From positions 1,553,001-1,617,000 of the forward strand of contig NZ_CP159837.1 in the NCBI RefSeq assembly GCF_040564635.1: DNA of 64,000 nt. Direction: 5' to 3'. A model generated the notes under the pieces. That model saw only the letters and a list, made by a program, of their open reading frames with translations. It did no database searches and had not been told where the DNA came from. Positions 32,605 through 44,098 of this stretch are shown here, one piece after another. Origin of the DNA: Planktothricoides raciborskii GIHE-MW2. Its GTDB lineage: Bacteria; Cyanobacteriota; Cyanobacteriia; Cyanobacteriales; Laspinemataceae. Made by a program: the position numbers and the translations under genes. Within the stretch, counting starts at the first letter, position 1; each line of letters opens with the position of its first letter.

Positions 32605-35600
32605 ATGCTAATCATTGCCAACTACCATCTCAGAGAAATTCTTTATCAAAGTAGTCACTCGGAAGTTTATCGGGGGACAAGTACCGTTGATGGACGACCG
32701 ATTATTCTGAAAATATTTAGCGATCGCTACCCGGTTCGGGAAAAAATTGCTCAGTTTCAGCGGGAATATGAAATCACCAAAAGCTTAAATCTCCCTGGGG
32801 TGATTAAAGTTTATGAATTTGGCCGCTTTGAAAGCCAAAAATCAGGGGTTTTTAGCGATCGCTACGGGATGACTTTAGAAGATTTTGGCGGCACCGCTTT
32901 AAACCAGTTGGGAATCCTGGGCAAATTATCTTTAGACAAGTTTCTCAAATTAGCCATTGCGATCGTGCGAATTCTTGAAGCAGTGCATACGCAAGAAATC
33001 ATCCACAAAGATATTAATCCCAGTAACTTGGTACTCAATCCCAACACTGAAGAAATTAAACTGATTGATTTTGGGTTAGCCACCCTTTTCTCTCAAGAAA
33101 CAGCTACCTTTCAACCGCCCAATCAATTAAAAGGCACTTTGGCGTATTTAGCGCCGGAACAAACCGGACGCATAAATCGGCGCATCGACTATCGCACAGA
33201 TTTTTACTCATTAGGGGTCACATTTTATCACCTCTTAACCGGACAATTGCCTTATGCTAGTCAAGATTCTTTAGAAATAATTCATAGTCATCTCGCCAAA
33301 GAAGCGATTCCGCCTCATCTAATTTCCCCCCATATTCCCCCAGTGGTTTCCGAGATTATTCTCAAATTGATGAAAAAAAATGCCGAAGCTCGCTATCAAT
33401 CTTGTCAAGCAATTGCAGCGGATTTATCCGAATGTTTACGCCAATATCAAAGCCAGGGAAAAATTGAATCCTTTACCTTATGCCAGCAAGATTTTTATGC
33501 CAGATTTCAAATTCCCCAGAAACTATACGGACGAGACAAAGAAATTGCCCGGCTGATGAATGCTTTTAATCGAATCGGTGGTTCAGCGATCGCTCCCGTT
33601 GAATTATTCTTAGTTGCGGGCTATTCTGGAGTAGGCAAATCGGCGTTAGTTAGAGAAATACAAAAACCAATTACCGCCCATCAAAGTTATTTTATTACAG
33701 GCAAATTTGACCAATATCAGCGGCATACTCCCTATCTAGCATTTACCGAAGCCTTTCATCAACTCTGCGAGCAACTTCTGGCGGAAAAACCCGAAATTTT
33801 TACTCAATGGAAACAGCGGTTACAGAAAGCCGTGGGCAAAAATGGCCAAGTCTTAATTGATGTGATGCCTGATTTAGAATTAATCATTGGCAAACAACCC
33901 CCTGTGGATCATTTAGGAACCCAAGAAGCGCAAAATCGCTTTGAATTAGTTTTTAGAGAGTTTATCCAAACCTTATGTCAGCCCGATCGCCCGTTAGTCT
34001 TATTTATTGATGATTTACAATGGTCAGACCAAGCATCATTAAGGCTATTAGAGATGATTGTCACCAATCAGCGTTTGCATCATTTACTGGTGATTGGGGC
34101 TTATCGGGATAATGAAGTCAATGCTACTCATCCGTTGATGCTGACTTTAGAAAATATTCAGAAAAACGGCGGACTAATCTCGGTGATTACTTTAGAAAAT
34201 TTACCCTGGGATGAAGTGAATGCTTTTATCGCCGATTCTTTGCAACGTTCAAATAAAAAAAATCTCAAATTTTTAACTAATTTAATTTATCAAAAAACTC
34301 AAGGTAATGTTTTTTTTACTGGTCAGTTTTTACAAGCTTTAATTAGCGAAAAATTAGTCATATTTTCTCCATTTCGGGGAGAGTGGATCTGGAATATTGC
34401 CCAAATTCAGGCGAAAAATTTTTCTGATAATGTCGTAGACTTGATGGCGGAAAAACTGAGTAAGTTATCGGCAAAAACTCAGCAAATATTACGGTGGGCG
34501 GCTTGTATTGGCAATTCTTTTGATTTGGAAACTTTAGGGATTATTTCGGAAAGCTCCCCGGTTGAGGTATTCGCTGATTTATCACCGGCTTTGAATATGG
34601 GGTTAATTTGCTTAGAGAGCGATATTGCATCCGCAAAGCGACCGGATATTGCATCCGCAACGAGGAGCGATCGCTATCGGTTAATCAATGGGGAGAATAC
34701 AGGGGATATTCTCCAGGATATTGCCGGGGAAATCAGATTGTATTTTATCCATGACCGAGTACAACAAGCGGCGTATTCACTGATTGATGAGGAGCAAAAA
34801 CAAGCGACTCACTTAAAAATTGGTCGGTTACTTTTAGCCAATACCCCAGAAGCCAGTTTAGACTCGGTAATATTTGATGTGGTTTATCAGTTTAATCAAG
34901 GTTTGAATTTAATTGAAGACCTCCCGGAAAAATTAGAGTTAATCCAATTAAATTTAGCTGCCGGGAAAAAAGCAAAAGCAGCGAATGCTTATAACTCCGC
35001 TGGGGAGTATTTCCAAATTGCCTTAAACTTTTTACCCGAATCTAGCTGGCAGACCTATTACTCATTAACCCTAGAAGTCTATACCGAATTAGCCGAAACT
35101 GAATATTTACTCGGCAACTATGCCCAAATAGACCAATTAGCGGAAATTGTTAAAAGCCAAGCAAATTGTGCCTTGGATAAAGTCAGAATTTATTTAACCA
35201 AGATTTTAGCTTACAGTGCCCAAAATCAAATGAATAAAGCCTTGGACACTGGGATATTTTTCTTGAACCATATGTTACAGATATCTTTAAAAAAAGAACC
35301 TCCCGTAGGTTTGCACGTTGAACAGCTTTATGACCTGCCAGTGATGACTGATGTTTATAGCCAAGGAGCACTGAGAGTTTTAATGACGTTGTTTGGACCG
35401 GTCTATATCACGGAACCCAGCTTATTACCTTCATTGGCTTATACAATGGTAGATTTATGTGTCACTTATGGCAACGATCCGCTGGCGGCTTATGCTTATG
35501 GCTTGTATGGAATGTTATTATGTGGTGTGTTAGGAGAAATTGAATTAGGCTATCAATTTGGCCAGTTAGCCCTGAAAATATTAGATAAGTTTTCTGCCTG

Positions 35601-38600
35601 CGAAATTTATTGTCGAGTCACGAATAAATTTTACTCCTTTATTATCCACTGGAAAGAACACGCTGCTTTAGCCCTGGAACCTTTACGGCAGAAAACTATC
35701 CCTGTGGGATTAGAAACCGGGGAAATCGAGTTTACTTGTTATGCCGCTACTAACTATTGTCATAATGTGGCGTTACTGGAAGAAAATTTAGCGATCGCCT
35801 CTGAGAAAATTACTCCTTATTTAGAATTAATCCAAAGTCTGCAACAAAATTTTCAACTTTATTATGCTCAGATTTGGCTTCAATATCTGTGCAACTTGCA
35901 GGGGCAATCGGGAGATCCGAAAAAACTAGACGGTGCAGCTTTCCCTCAAGAGAAAATTTTGCCCCGCTTGATAGAAATTCAAAATCTTGCTTCTCTTTAT
36001 TGTTTTTATCTCACCTCAACGATGCTGAATTATTTATTCAAAGATTATGAAGCAGCGATCGCATCGGCGGATTTAGCCGCGCAAAATGCTAGAGGAATTG
36101 TGGGATTATTTCCATTTACTTACTACCAATTTTACCAGTCTTTAGCTCTATTAGCGGTTTATCCGAGGCGGTCATCAGCGGAGCAGTTAGAAATTTTATA
36201 TCAGGTGAATAAAAATCAAGATCATTTAAAAATTTGGGCAGACCATGCGCCAATGAATTATTTACATAAGTGGCAGTTAGTCGAGGCAGAGAAATCCCAA
36301 GTGATCGGCAACTATTGGCAAGCTGTGGAACTATATGAACAGGCAATTAAAGGATCAACTAAACACAAATATATCCAAGAACAAGCTTTGGCATACGAGT
36401 TGGCCGGTGAGTTTTATTTGTGGCAAGGAATGGATAATTTTGCCAAAAATTATTTACAGGAAGCTCGTTATACTTATCTGCGGTGGGGGGCTGAGGCGAA
36501 GGTGACAGATTTAGATCGGCGGTATGCTCGATTTTGGCCGGAAATTTTTGCCAAAAAACAAACCAGTCAGAATATTGTAGTTGAAGATAATTCCCTATTA
36601 TCTAGTCAAACTTTAAATAGCCAAATCGATTTAACCAGTATTATTAAAGCTTCCCAAGCTTTAACGGGAGAAATTGTCTTGCCAAATTTGCTGGAAAATA
36701 TCCTGAAAATTTTAATGGAAAATGCTGGAGCAACTCAAGGTTATTTGATTTTAGAAAAAAATGGCCAATGGGTGATTTACTCCGCTGTCAGCTTTTCGGC
36801 AAGAACTGGAGAAATTTTGCAGTCAATTTCCCTGAACCAATTGGATAAAATTAAGTTTCCTGCGAGCATTTCTCCAGGAATTGTTAATTATGTGATGCGA
36901 AGTCAAGAAACGGTGGTTTTAGATGATGCGCTGAATCCACCAATCCAATTTACCCAAGACCATGATATTATAGAAGGGCAGTCTAAATCTATTTTGTGTT
37001 TACCTTTGCTGAATCAAGGGAAGTTGGTGGCGATTCTTTATTTGGAGAACGATCTGACTACGGGGGCATTTACCAAAGAAAGATTGACGGTGTTAAATTT
37101 ATTGGCATCCCAAGCGGCAATTTCCCTAGAAAATGCTAAACTTTATACGGAATTACAAGCTAGTGAAGCAAAGTTAAATCAAATTTTAGAATCTTTGCCG
37201 GTGGGGGTTTCATTTCATGATATTACCGGACGAGTAATTTATCTGAATCAAACGGGCAAACAACTCATTGGTCAAGATGCTAAACCGGAAGTTTCTCCCG
37301 CAGAAATTGCTCAGGTTTATCAAGTTTATGTGGCTGGAACTGATGAACCTTATCCCGCAGAAAAAAATCCGGCTTTACGATCGCTTAAAGGAGAAATAGT
37401 CCTGATTGATGATATGGAAGTTCGTCGATCGGATGGCTATTCCCGATTGTTGGAAGTGCGATCGCATCCCATATTTGATGCTCAAGGAAATGTTATTTAT
37501 GCGGTGACTTCCTTTGCGGATATTACCGAACGAAAACAAGCGGAAAAACTCCTGGCAGATTACAACCGCACTCTAGAAAATCAAGTGAAAAAACGCACGG
37601 AAGAATTAGTTAAATCTACGGAATTAGCCGAAAAAGCTAATCAGGCTAAAAGTACATTTTTGGCCAATATGAGTCACGAGTTACGCACGCCTCTGAATGC
37701 GATTCTAGGCTTTACTCAATTAATGAGTCATAGTCCAAGCTTGCCCAAAAGCGATCGAGAAAATTTGCAGATTATTCAACGGAGTGGAGAACATCTATTA
37801 CAACTGATTAATGATATCTTGGATGTGGCCAAGATTGAAGCAGGACGGGCGACCTTAAATGAAAAATATTTTGATTTACATCAATTACTTAAAGATATTG
37901 AGGGTTTATTTGATCTCAAGGCCAAAGAAAAAGGTTTGAGTTTAACTTTGGTGATGAGTCCAGACCTGCCCCAATATGTACAAACGGATCCGATGAAGTT
38001 GCGGCAAGTGTTGCTCAATTTGTTGAATAATGCGATAAAATTTACGGAAAATGGGGGGATTTCTGTAAAAGCGGGCATCGTGCCGAGTGCCAATCAGTCT
38101 CAGTCTTTGAACGGCCATCGCTTGTGCCGAATTTTCTTGGAAGTGGAAGATACTGGGTCAGGAATTTCTCCGGAAGATTGCGATCTCTTATTTCAAGCTT
38201 TTGTCCAAACTGAAACGGGGAAAAATGCTCAAGAAGGGACGGGTTTAGGGTTAGCCATTAGTCAAAAATTTGTGCAAATGATGGGGGGTGAGATTACAGT
38301 TATCTCCCAGGTGGATCGAGGCAGTTGTTTTCGCTTTGAAATTGATGCCAAACTGGTCGATTGTTTGACCGTAGAACATAAATTAAGCGATCGCCATGTA
38401 GTAGCTTTAGCCCCCAACCAACCCAGTTATCGGATCTTATTAGTAGACGATCGCCCAGATAATCGGCACCTCCTAGTCAAATTACTCAGTCCTTTGGGGT
38501 TTGAACTCCGAGAAGCGGGCAATGGTCAAGAAGCGATCGCCCTTTGGCAAAAGTGGGAACCCCATTTAATTTTTATGGATTTGCGAATGCCGGTAATGGA

Positions 38601-39114
38601 CGGCTACAAAGCCACCGAAGAAATTAAATCCACCGCTAAAGGACAAGCTACGGCGATCGTTGCCCTGACTGCCAGTGTCTTCGATCAAGACCGGAACTTG
38701 ATCTTAGATGCAGGATGTGATGATTTTATTCGTAAACCCTTCCGCGAGGCCGATATTTTTACCGTTCTGGAAAAACATCTGGGGGTGAATTTTATCTGGG
38801 GTGAACAGATACCCGTTCCCGTAACAGAAACCCAAGATGTCAACCAAATCGTGGCTGCCCTGCAAACGCAACCCATAGAATTATTAGACCAATTAGCTGT
38901 AGCCGTGCAAGAGTGTGACATGGAAAAAATTTCCCTAACGGTGGCAGAAATTCGTCACCATAATCCCCCTTTGGCGGAAAGTCTGACAGGTTTAGCGGAT
39001 AACTTTGCCTATTTGGAAATTCTCCAGTTAATTCAAAATGCAAAGCAAAAGACCTCTGGGCTTGACCCAAAAATTCAGCCCATTGAATACCGGGGTGAGA
39101 GTCGCGATCGCTGA
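32605..39114 (+). CDS. Giant Ser/Thr-kinase / AAA-ATPase / GAF / PAS / hybrid histidine kinase (Hstk type)
   Basis: 2169 residues, matching the Hstk architecture known from filamentous cyanobacteria. Ser/Thr kinase about 1-275 (HKDINPSNLV, DFGLATLF, YLAPEQTGRINR); AAA-type ATPase about 305-620 (Walker A GYSGVGKSALV near 345, Walker B VLFIDDLQWSD); helical repeat region to about 1280; GAF about 1350-1520; PAS about 1525-1640; HisKA with phospho-His near 1691 ([15 protein letters not shown]); HATPase (LLNNAIKFTENG, GTGLGLAI); receiver with Asp near 1992 (LIFMDLRMPVMDG); ~90-residue tail. A duplicated DIASAKRPDIASATR segment (about 34621-34667) is odd. Signal and targets unknown. A second hybrid kinase follows. 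Confidence 0.95.
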   Translation: MLIIANYHLREILYQSSHSEVYRGTSTVDGRPIILKIFSDRYPVREKIAQFQREYEITKSLNLPGVIKVYEFGRFESQKSGVFSDRYGMTLEDFGGTALNQLGILGKLSLDKFLKLAIAIVRILEAVHTQEIIHKDINPSNLVLNPNTEEIKLIDFGLATLFSQETATFQPPNQLKGTLAYLAPEQTGRINRRIDYRTDFYSLGVTFYHLLTGQLPYASQDSLEIIHSHLAKEAIPPHLISPHIPPVVSEIILKLMKKNAEARYQSCQAIAADLSECLRQYQSQGKIESFTLCQQDFYARFQIPQKLYGRDKEIARLMNAFNRIGGSAIAPVELFLVAGYSGVGKSALVREIQKPITAHQSYFITGKFDQYQRHTPYLAFTEAFHQLCEQLLAEKPEIFTQWKQRLQKAVGKNGQVLIDVMPDLELIIGKQPPVDHLGTQEAQNRFELVFREFIQTLCQPDRPLVLFIDDLQWSDQASLRLLEMIVTNQRLHHLLVIGAYRDNEVNATHPLMLTLENIQKNGGLISVITLENLPWDEVNAFIADSLQRSNKKNLKFLTNLIYQKTQGNVFFTGQFLQALISEKLVIFSPFRGEWIWNIAQIQAKNFSDNVVDLMAEKLSKLSAKTQQILRWAACIGNSFDLETLGIISESSPVEVFADLSPALNMGLICLESDIASAKRPDIASATRSDRYRLINGENTGDILQDIAGEIRLYFIHDRVQQAAYSLIDEEQKQATHLKIGRLLLANTPEASLDSVIFDVVYQFNQGLNLIEDLPEKLELIQLNLAAGKKAKAANAYNSAGEYFQIALNFLPESSWQTYYSLTLEVYTELAETEYLLGNYAQIDQLAEIVKSQANCALDKVRIYLTKILAYSAQNQMNKALDTGIFFLNHMLQISLKKEPPVGLHVEQLYDLPVMTDVYSQGALRVLMTLFGPVYITEPSLLPSLAYTMVDLCVTYGNDPLAAYAYGLYGMLLCGVLGEIELGYQFGQLALKILDKFSACEIYCRVTNKFYSFIIHWKEHAALALEPLRQKTIPVGLETGEIEFTCYAATNYCHNVALLEENLAIASEKITPYLELIQSLQQNFQLYYAQIWLQYLCNLQGQSGDPKKLDGAAFPQEKILPRLIEIQNLASLYCFYLTSTMLNYLFKDYEAAIASADLAAQNARGIVGLFPFTYYQFYQSLALLAVYPRRSSAEQLEILYQVNKNQDHLKIWADHAPMNYLHKWQLVEAEKSQVIGNYWQAVELYEQAIKGSTKHKYIQEQALAYELAGEFYLWQGMDNFAKNYLQEARYTYLRWGAEAKVTDLDRRYARFWPEIFAKKQTSQNIVVEDNSLLSSQTLNSQIDLTSIIKASQALTGEIVLPNLLENILKILMENAGATQGYLILEKNGQWVIYSAVSFSARTGEILQSISLNQLDKIKFPASISPGIVNYVMRSQETVVLDDALNPPIQFTQDHDIIEGQSKSILCLPLLNQGKLVAILYLENDLTTGAFTKERLTVLNLLASQAAISLENAKLYTELQASEAKLNQILESLPVGVSFHDITGRVIYLNQTGKQLIGQDAKPEVSPAEIAQVYQVYVAGTDEPYPAEKNPALRSLKGEIVLIDDMEVRRSDGYSRLLEVRSHPIFDAQGNVIYAVTSFADITERKQAEKLLADYNRTLENQVKKRTEELVKSTELAEKANQAKSTFLANMSHELRTPLNAILGFTQLMSHSPSLPKSDRENLQIIQRSGEHLLQLINDILDVAKIEAGRATLNEKYFDLHQLLKDIEGLFDLKAKEKGLSLTLVMSPDLPQYVQTDPMKLRQVLLNLLNNAIKFTENGGISVKAGIVPSANQSQSLNGHRLCRIFLEVEDTGSGISPEDCDLLFQAFVQTETGKNAQEGTGLGLAISQKFVQMMGGEITVISQVDRGSCFRFEIDAKLVDCLTVEHKLSDRHVVALAPNQPSYRILLVDDRPDNRHLLVKLLSPLGFELREAGNGQEAIALWQKWEPHLIFMDLRMPVMDGYKATEEIKSTAKGQATAIVALTASVFDQDRNLILDAGCDDFIRKPFREADIFTVLEKHLGVNFIWGEQIPVPVTETQDVNQIVAALQTQPIELLDQLAVAVQECDMEKISLTVAEIRHHNPPLAESLTGLADNFAYLEILQLIQNAKQKTSGLDPKIQPIEYRGESRDR

Positions 39115-39378
39115 TTTCTGCTACAATTCTGAGTGTTCAGGGAAAATCAAGAGGTGCTGGGAATCGTTTCTGCCGTTTTAATTCTGGCAATTCAGTTATA
39201 ATTTTAGCAAACGCCATCAACTCAAGGATTATTTCATTTTTTCATCTCTGATATTAGAGAACGAGCGGGAATTTTCTGATAGTAACGTTTTTCCGAAAGT
39301 CTGAAATTCCGAAAATCCGCTCGCTGTTTCCTCTTTTTAATCACTGATTAAAACAAATCACAGACTAATTAATTAAAA

Positions 39379-41826
39379 ATGACGATTAATCTCGCAGAAT
39401 CTAAACACCAAATTAATATTCTGTTGGTAGACGATAATCTCGAAAATTTGCGTTTGTTGATCCAAATGTTAAGTAAACGAGGATATAAAGTCCGACCAGC
39501 TAATCAAAGCAGTTTAGCGCTTTCTGTGGCCAGAACCACGGCACCAGATTTGATTTTGCTCGACATTATGATGCCAGAAATCAATGGTTATGAAGTTTGT
39601 CAGCAGCTAAAATCCGATCCGAACACTCAAGAAATTCCGATTATATTTCTCAGTGCCCTAGACGAACCGATTGATAAAATTAAAGCGTTTACGGTGGGAG
39701 GGGCAGACTATATTACCAAGCCTTTTCAAATTGAAGAGGCGATCGCCAGAATTGAGCATCAACTAACCCTGAAACATCTAAAAGAAAAACTTAACCAAGA
39801 AAAAACTCAGTTAGAAGAGGAAATTAAACAGCGAGAACAAAGTGAACGGTTATTTAGAAATATATTTGAAAATGCTGCCGTAGGGATGTGCTTAGTGGAA
39901 CTTTCCGGTAATTTATTAAAAGTAAATGCGTCCCTAGGAGAAATGTTGGGGTATTCTGCCGCTGAATTTTTGCAATTAAACGCCAAAGACATTACTCACC
40001 CGGATGATTTAAATTTAGATGCATCGGATCTACAAAAGCTCCAACTGGGTACGATTTCTAATTATGATATAGAAAAACGCTTGATTCATAAAAATAAATC
40101 AATTATTTGGGCGTGGTTGAGTGTATCTTTGATGCGGAATGCGGAGGATCAACCTCTTTACTTAATCTGGCAAATTCAAAATCTTACTCAACGCAAGGAA
40201 ATGGAGGATGATCTAAAAAAAGCCAAAATTGCAGCGGATGATGCGAACCGGGCGAAAAGTGAATTTTTGGCCAATATGAGTCACGAAATTCGCACCCCAC
40301 TAAATGCCATTTTAGGATTTAGTGAACTTCTCCAGAGCCTAGTCAACGAGGAAAAGTTTGGGTCTTATTTACGGGGAATTATTTCTAGTGGCAAAAATTT
40401 ACAACGCTTAATCGAAGATATTCTCGATTTGTCCAAGATTGAAGCAGGAAAACTAGAATTAAACTATGAAAATGTGAATCTGGTCAATTTGATGAATGAG
40501 ATCAGAAATATGTTTAGTAAGTCGGCGGAAGAAAAAGGATTATCTTTGATTTTTGAACTTGATGAGTCGGGGCCGTCAGTAATTGTCTTTGATGAATTTA
40601 GACTGCAACAAATTTTGGTGAATTTGATTGGCAATGCGATTAAATTTACCGAGGCGGGAACGGTGAAAGTGCAAATGTTGAATTCACCGAGCCAATCAGC
40701 CCAATTTGCGTCAGAGTATGCTCACGTTTTTGATTTGACCGTGATTGTTGAAGACACTGGGATTGGCATTAATCCCAGTCAACAAACTGAGATTTTTAAA
40801 GCATTTCGCCAAAGTGCTGGACAAAATGTCCGTGAATACGGAGGCACTGGTTTGGGGTTAACGATTACCCAACGCTTAACGGAATTACTAGGTGGGACGA
40901 TTAAAATTAGTAGTCAATTGGGCAAAGGGTCTCAGTTTAGCTTACATTTTCCCCAAGTAGTTGGGGTAGAATTATTTAATCAAGCGATCGCCCCTGGGGA
41001 GGAAACTTTGGATCTGAATTGTTTTCCCCCCCTGAATATTTTGGTGGTGGATGATGTTTTGTCTAATCGAATCTTGATCCAGGGATATTTTGATAATACG
41101 ATTCATCATGTTTGGTTGGCCGAAGATGGGACTCAAGCCTTAGAAATGGTAGAAGCTTCTTGTCCAGATTTAATTTTTTTAGATTTACGAATGCCCAATT
41201 TGGATGGAGAAGAAGTGGCGAAAATGCTGAAATCTAATCCAGACACCCAAGGAATTCCGATTATTTTTCTGAGTGCGGCTATCTTTGAAATTCAAAAAAA
41301 GCATATGAGTAGCCTCTGTAACGGCTTTCTTTCTAAACCTGTGAGTCGGCATGAATTAATTATGACTATGAACAAAATATTTCCCACCACCATGAAATTC
41401 CCTGGGAATACACCAGAGTCATGGGTTATAGATGCCCCAGAAAAATTCTTAAGTTCAACGGCGATTACCCTCTCCAAAAGCAATGGGACAAAGTTATTAT
41501 TTCCCCTTGACCAAGATAGTGAATTTTCTGGATCAGAAACTTCAGAACGGTTCAGAGAATTGGCCAATATTCTCAAGGAATTAGAAGCAGAAGTTTGGCA
41601 TAATTTACACAAAAAGATGATTTGGCAAGAAATTTATCATTTTATCGATCGATTACAATCCTTGGCCTTAGAATATCAATCCAAAACTTTATTAGTCTAT
41701 ACGGAAAAATTAGCGGCTTTGTATAACGAATTTGAAATTGAGCGATTAGAAGCAAGCATTTATCTCTTCCCAGAAGTTATTCAGGCGATCGCCCCACAGG
41801 ATTCATCTCAACCAAATTCACCATAA
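39379..41826 (+). CDS. Hybrid histidine kinase: REC-PAS-HisKA-HATPase-REC
   Basis: 815 residues, no membrane segments, so cytoplasmic. N-terminal receiver ([39 protein letters not shown]), a coiled coil, PAS about 155-270 ([20 protein letters not shown]), HisKA about 300 ([20 protein letters not shown]), HATPase about 410-530 ([27 protein letters not shown]), second receiver ([29 protein letters not shown]) and a ~130-residue C-terminal helical region. The gene lies 264 bases downstream of the Hstk-type kinase in the same direction. The N-terminal receiver makes it a likely relay partner of that protein; this is inference. Confidence 0.95.
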   Translation: MTINLAESKHQINILLVDDNLENLRLLIQMLSKRGYKVRPANQSSLALSVARTTAPDLILLDIMMPEINGYEVCQQLKSDPNTQEIPIIFLSALDEPIDKIKAFTVGGADYITKPFQIEEAIARIEHQLTLKHLKEKLNQEKTQLEEEIKQREQSERLFRNIFENAAVGMCLVELSGNLLKVNASLGEMLGYSAAEFLQLNAKDITHPDDLNLDASDLQKLQLGTISNYDIEKRLIHKNKSIIWAWLSVSLMRNAEDQPLYLIWQIQNLTQRKEMEDDLKKAKIAADDANRAKSEFLANMSHEIRTPLNAILGFSELLQSLVNEEKFGSYLRGIISSGKNLQRLIEDILDLSKIEAGKLELNYENVNLVNLMNEIRNMFSKSAEEKGLSLIFELDESGPSVIVFDEFRLQQILVNLIGNAIKFTEAGTVKVQMLNSPSQSAQFASEYAHVFDLTVIVEDTGIGINPSQQTEIFKAFRQSAGQNVREYGGTGLGLTITQRLTELLGGTIKISSQLGKGSQFSLHFPQVVGVELFNQAIAPGEETLDLNCFPPLNILVVDDVLSNRILIQGYFDNTIHHVWLAEDGTQALEMVEASCPDLIFLDLRMPNLDGEEVAKMLKSNPDTQGIPIIFLSAAIFEIQKKHMSSLCNGFLSKPVSRHELIMTMNKIFPTTMKFPGNTPESWVIDAPEKFLSSTAITLSKSNGTKLLFPLDQDSEFSGSETSERFRELANILKELEAEVWHNLHKKMIWQEIYHFIDRLQSLALEYQSKTLLVYTEKLAALYNEFEIERLEASIYLFPEVIQAIAPQDSSQPNSP

Positions 41827-41974
41827 ATCCTTTGGCTGAATGGCTGAGGTAAGTTTTCCGGTAAGTTGTCCGGTAAAATTTTAAGATTTCCTAAAAATTC
41901 ACAACGGTGATGCCCGCAAAATTTACACTGGAAAAAAATGATTAAAATAACTTTCACTGGATGAGGGATTTCTT

Positions 41975-42160
41975 ATGGTGACTCGTGATTTTTCTGATGA
42001 ACTGGAATGGACGACAGAGGCGAAAACCAAGTTAAAAAATATTCCTTATTTTGTGCGATCGCAAGCTCGTCAACGCATTGAACAAATGGCTAGAGAGGAA
42101 GAGTTACAGGTGGTTACACCAGACCTAGTAGAAAAAGCCCGTTTAGAATTTGGTCAATAA
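41975..42160 (+). CDS. PCP_red-domain small protein (ChlB C-terminal-like)
   Basis: 61 residues: [46 protein letters not shown]. This is the PCP_red module otherwise found at the C-terminus of light-independent protochlorophyllide reductase subunit B, here as a stand-alone protein, common in cyanobacteria. No cofactor ligands are evident. It is a single gene between the hybrid kinase and a convergent receptor gene. Function of the free-standing form is unknown. Confidence 0.87.
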   Translation: MVTRDFSDELEWTTEAKTKLKNIPYFVRSQARQRIEQMAREEELQVVTPDLVEKARLEFGQ

Positions 42161-42193
42161 TTCAGATAAATTGTTGCCAACTTATTTTTATTT

Positions 42194-42259
42194 ATTGCTT
42201 ATTGGTAATTATGTTCAAGGTTCTTTGATGAAAAATAAATCAGATCACCAATAAGCAAT
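42194..42259. terminator. Inverted repeat between convergent genes
   Basis: ATTGCTTATTGGT (42194-42206) pairs exactly with ACCAATAAGCAAT (42247-42259), loop 40 bases. It sits between the PCP_red gene and the minus-strand receptor gene, like the ATTGGTTATTGGT repeat at 12361-12410. A role as a two-way terminator is plausible; TTTT follows on the plus side. Confidence 0.45.
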
Positions 42260-42262
42260 ATT

Positions 42263-43804
42263 TTAGTCTGGCTGGACAATATCATTCAACTCAGCAGCCG
42301 CATGGTTTAATTTTTGAATTCCTATTTTAATTTGATTCATCCCATCATTGCTATCTTGAGCATTTTGACTTAGATTATTCATAGCTATCACCACTTGTTG
42401 AATCGCCGAAGCTTGTTGTTTGGCATTCAGGGAAATTTGCTGAGAACTCATCACAATTTCTTTAATTTTTTCTGCCATCAGATTAAAACTATTCGCGGTT
42501 TCTTGGGCTAATTTTTCAGTATTTTCTACACTTTGAATCCCATGTTGAGTAACAGTCACCGTTGTGCTACTAGACTCTTGAATATCTCTGACTAAGTTAT
42601 TAATTTTTTCGGCGGATTTTTTACTTTGATCGGCCAATTTACGGATTTCTAAGGCTACTACAGAAAACCCTTTACCCGCTTCCCCCGCCCTCACCGCTTC
42701 CACCGCTGCATTCAGGGCTAACATATTGGTTTGATTGGCTAAATCACTGACTAATTGGGAGATGATGGCAATTTGGTTGGTGCGATCGCTCAGGCGTAAA
42801 GTTTGTTCGGCAATTCCCTGAACTTTTCCTTTCGTCTCTGCCATTTCTGCCAAGGTGGTGGCGACTAATTGATTACCTGTTTCCGCTAAATTTAAAAGGT
42901 GTTGGGCTCCTAGGGCTGACATATCTGCTTGTTGAGTGGCTTGTTTAGCAGATGCCCCTAATTCATCCATAGAAGTCGTGGTTTGATTAATAGAAATTAC
43001 TTGACTATTAGTAATCGTTTCTTGTTGACGCACCGCCCGATTAATTTCTCCGGCAGAGTTGTCAATTGAACTGGCAGATTGACTGATTTTGTTGCTGACT
43101 ACAGAGGAAATTAACCAAGCAATCACCAACGCGGTAAGGGCGGAAATGCCTGAGCCAAATATTAACAGATTTACGGCTAATTGCAGAGTTTTTTTGGCGG
43201 CGATATTCTCTTGGGATAATTTTTGGGTTTCTGTTTCAGTAAATTCATTGGTTAACTTGAGAAAATCCGCCAAAGCTTTAGTGCCGATTCCCGAATTAAA
43301 CAGATCCATCGCCGCTTGGCTGTTACCAGTTTTGACCAAATTAAATATTTGATTGGCATATCGATCGTATTCTTGGCCAATTCTTTTCATTTCCTCAAAC
43401 CGTTGTTTTTGTTGAATATCGGTAACGATATGATCTCGCTCTAAAATCTTACTCGCTTGCTGAAAATCTTGCCAATTTTGGTTGTATAATTTGATGAAAT
43501 CTTCTTTTTCTGATAGCAAAAAAGCTCGACTATTGGCTACCATATTACTACCGGATAAGGCAACTTTATTGGTTTCAATAATAGATTTTTGCACAGTTTC
43601 AACTCGATTAAAAGCGTCAAATACTTCATTGGTGTTCGTATAAACAATGCTCGCCGAACCCATAAACACGACAACAGGTATGGCATAGCCAATCAGCATT
43701 TGGGTTCTGAGTTTAAGTCTACTCAGAAAGTTTTTTTGATTATTTTGACTAATTCGGCTATCTTGGATATTTTGGCTATTGTAGTTGCGATCGGAAGTAT
43801 TCAT
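42263..43804 (-). CDS. Methyl-accepting chemotaxis protein
   Basis: 513 residues. Cytoplasmic start rich in Asn/Gln, first membrane segment about 32-52 ([20 protein letters not shown]), a periplasmic four-helix-bundle sensor about 55-210, second membrane segment about 208-230, then the signalling domain. The hairpin tip is [20 protein letters not shown], flanked by long heptad helices; the family consensus is EAARAG. A clear HAMP domain is not seen between membrane and signalling helices. Ligand unknown. It probably controls twitching or gliding motility through CheA/CheW proteins not encoded here. Paralogue of the gene at 46833. Confidence 0.92.
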   Translation of the reverse strand: MNTSDRNYNSQNIQDSRISQNNQKNFLSRLKLRTQMLIGYAIPVVVFMGSASIVYTNTNEVFDAFNRVETVQKSIIETNKVALSGSNMVANSRAFLLSEKEDFIKLYNQNWQDFQQASKILERDHIVTDIQQKQRFEEMKRIGQEYDRYANQIFNLVKTGNSQAAMDLFNSGIGTKALADFLKLTNEFTETETQKLSQENIAAKKTLQLAVNLLIFGSGISALTALVIAWLISSVVSNKISQSASSIDNSAGEINRAVRQQETITNSQVISINQTTTSMDELGASAKQATQQADMSALGAQHLLNLAETGNQLVATTLAEMAETKGKVQGIAEQTLRLSDRTNQIAIISQLVSDLANQTNMLALNAAVEAVRAGEAGKGFSVVALEIRKLADQSKKSAEKINNLVRDIQESSSTTVTVTQHGIQSVENTEKLAQETANSFNLMAEKIKEIVMSSQQISLNAKQQASAIQQVVIAMNNLSQNAQDSNDGMNQIKIGIQKLNHAAAELNDIVQPD

Positions 43805-44098
43805 AAAATTTCATAAGATAATATGAGTATTTAATGTCTATAAAGCTTTATCTTTGAACCAGTGACAGTTAGGGATTAGAAGGAAGCAGATCGGAAATTA
43901 CCACCAACCCCCTGGGACTAAAAAATCGGGGGTAATGGTCTTTCCCCAGGATTTTGCTGCCAGAGGAAATGCAGATCGGTTTTTTGTCAGGATTCCCAGG
44001 ATTCAGGCAGTTAGAATTTCGATAATAATTCATAACGATGGGTTGTGAGCAATGGAGGGAAATAACTATATAGTAAGGCTTTAATAATAAAGCTTTAA

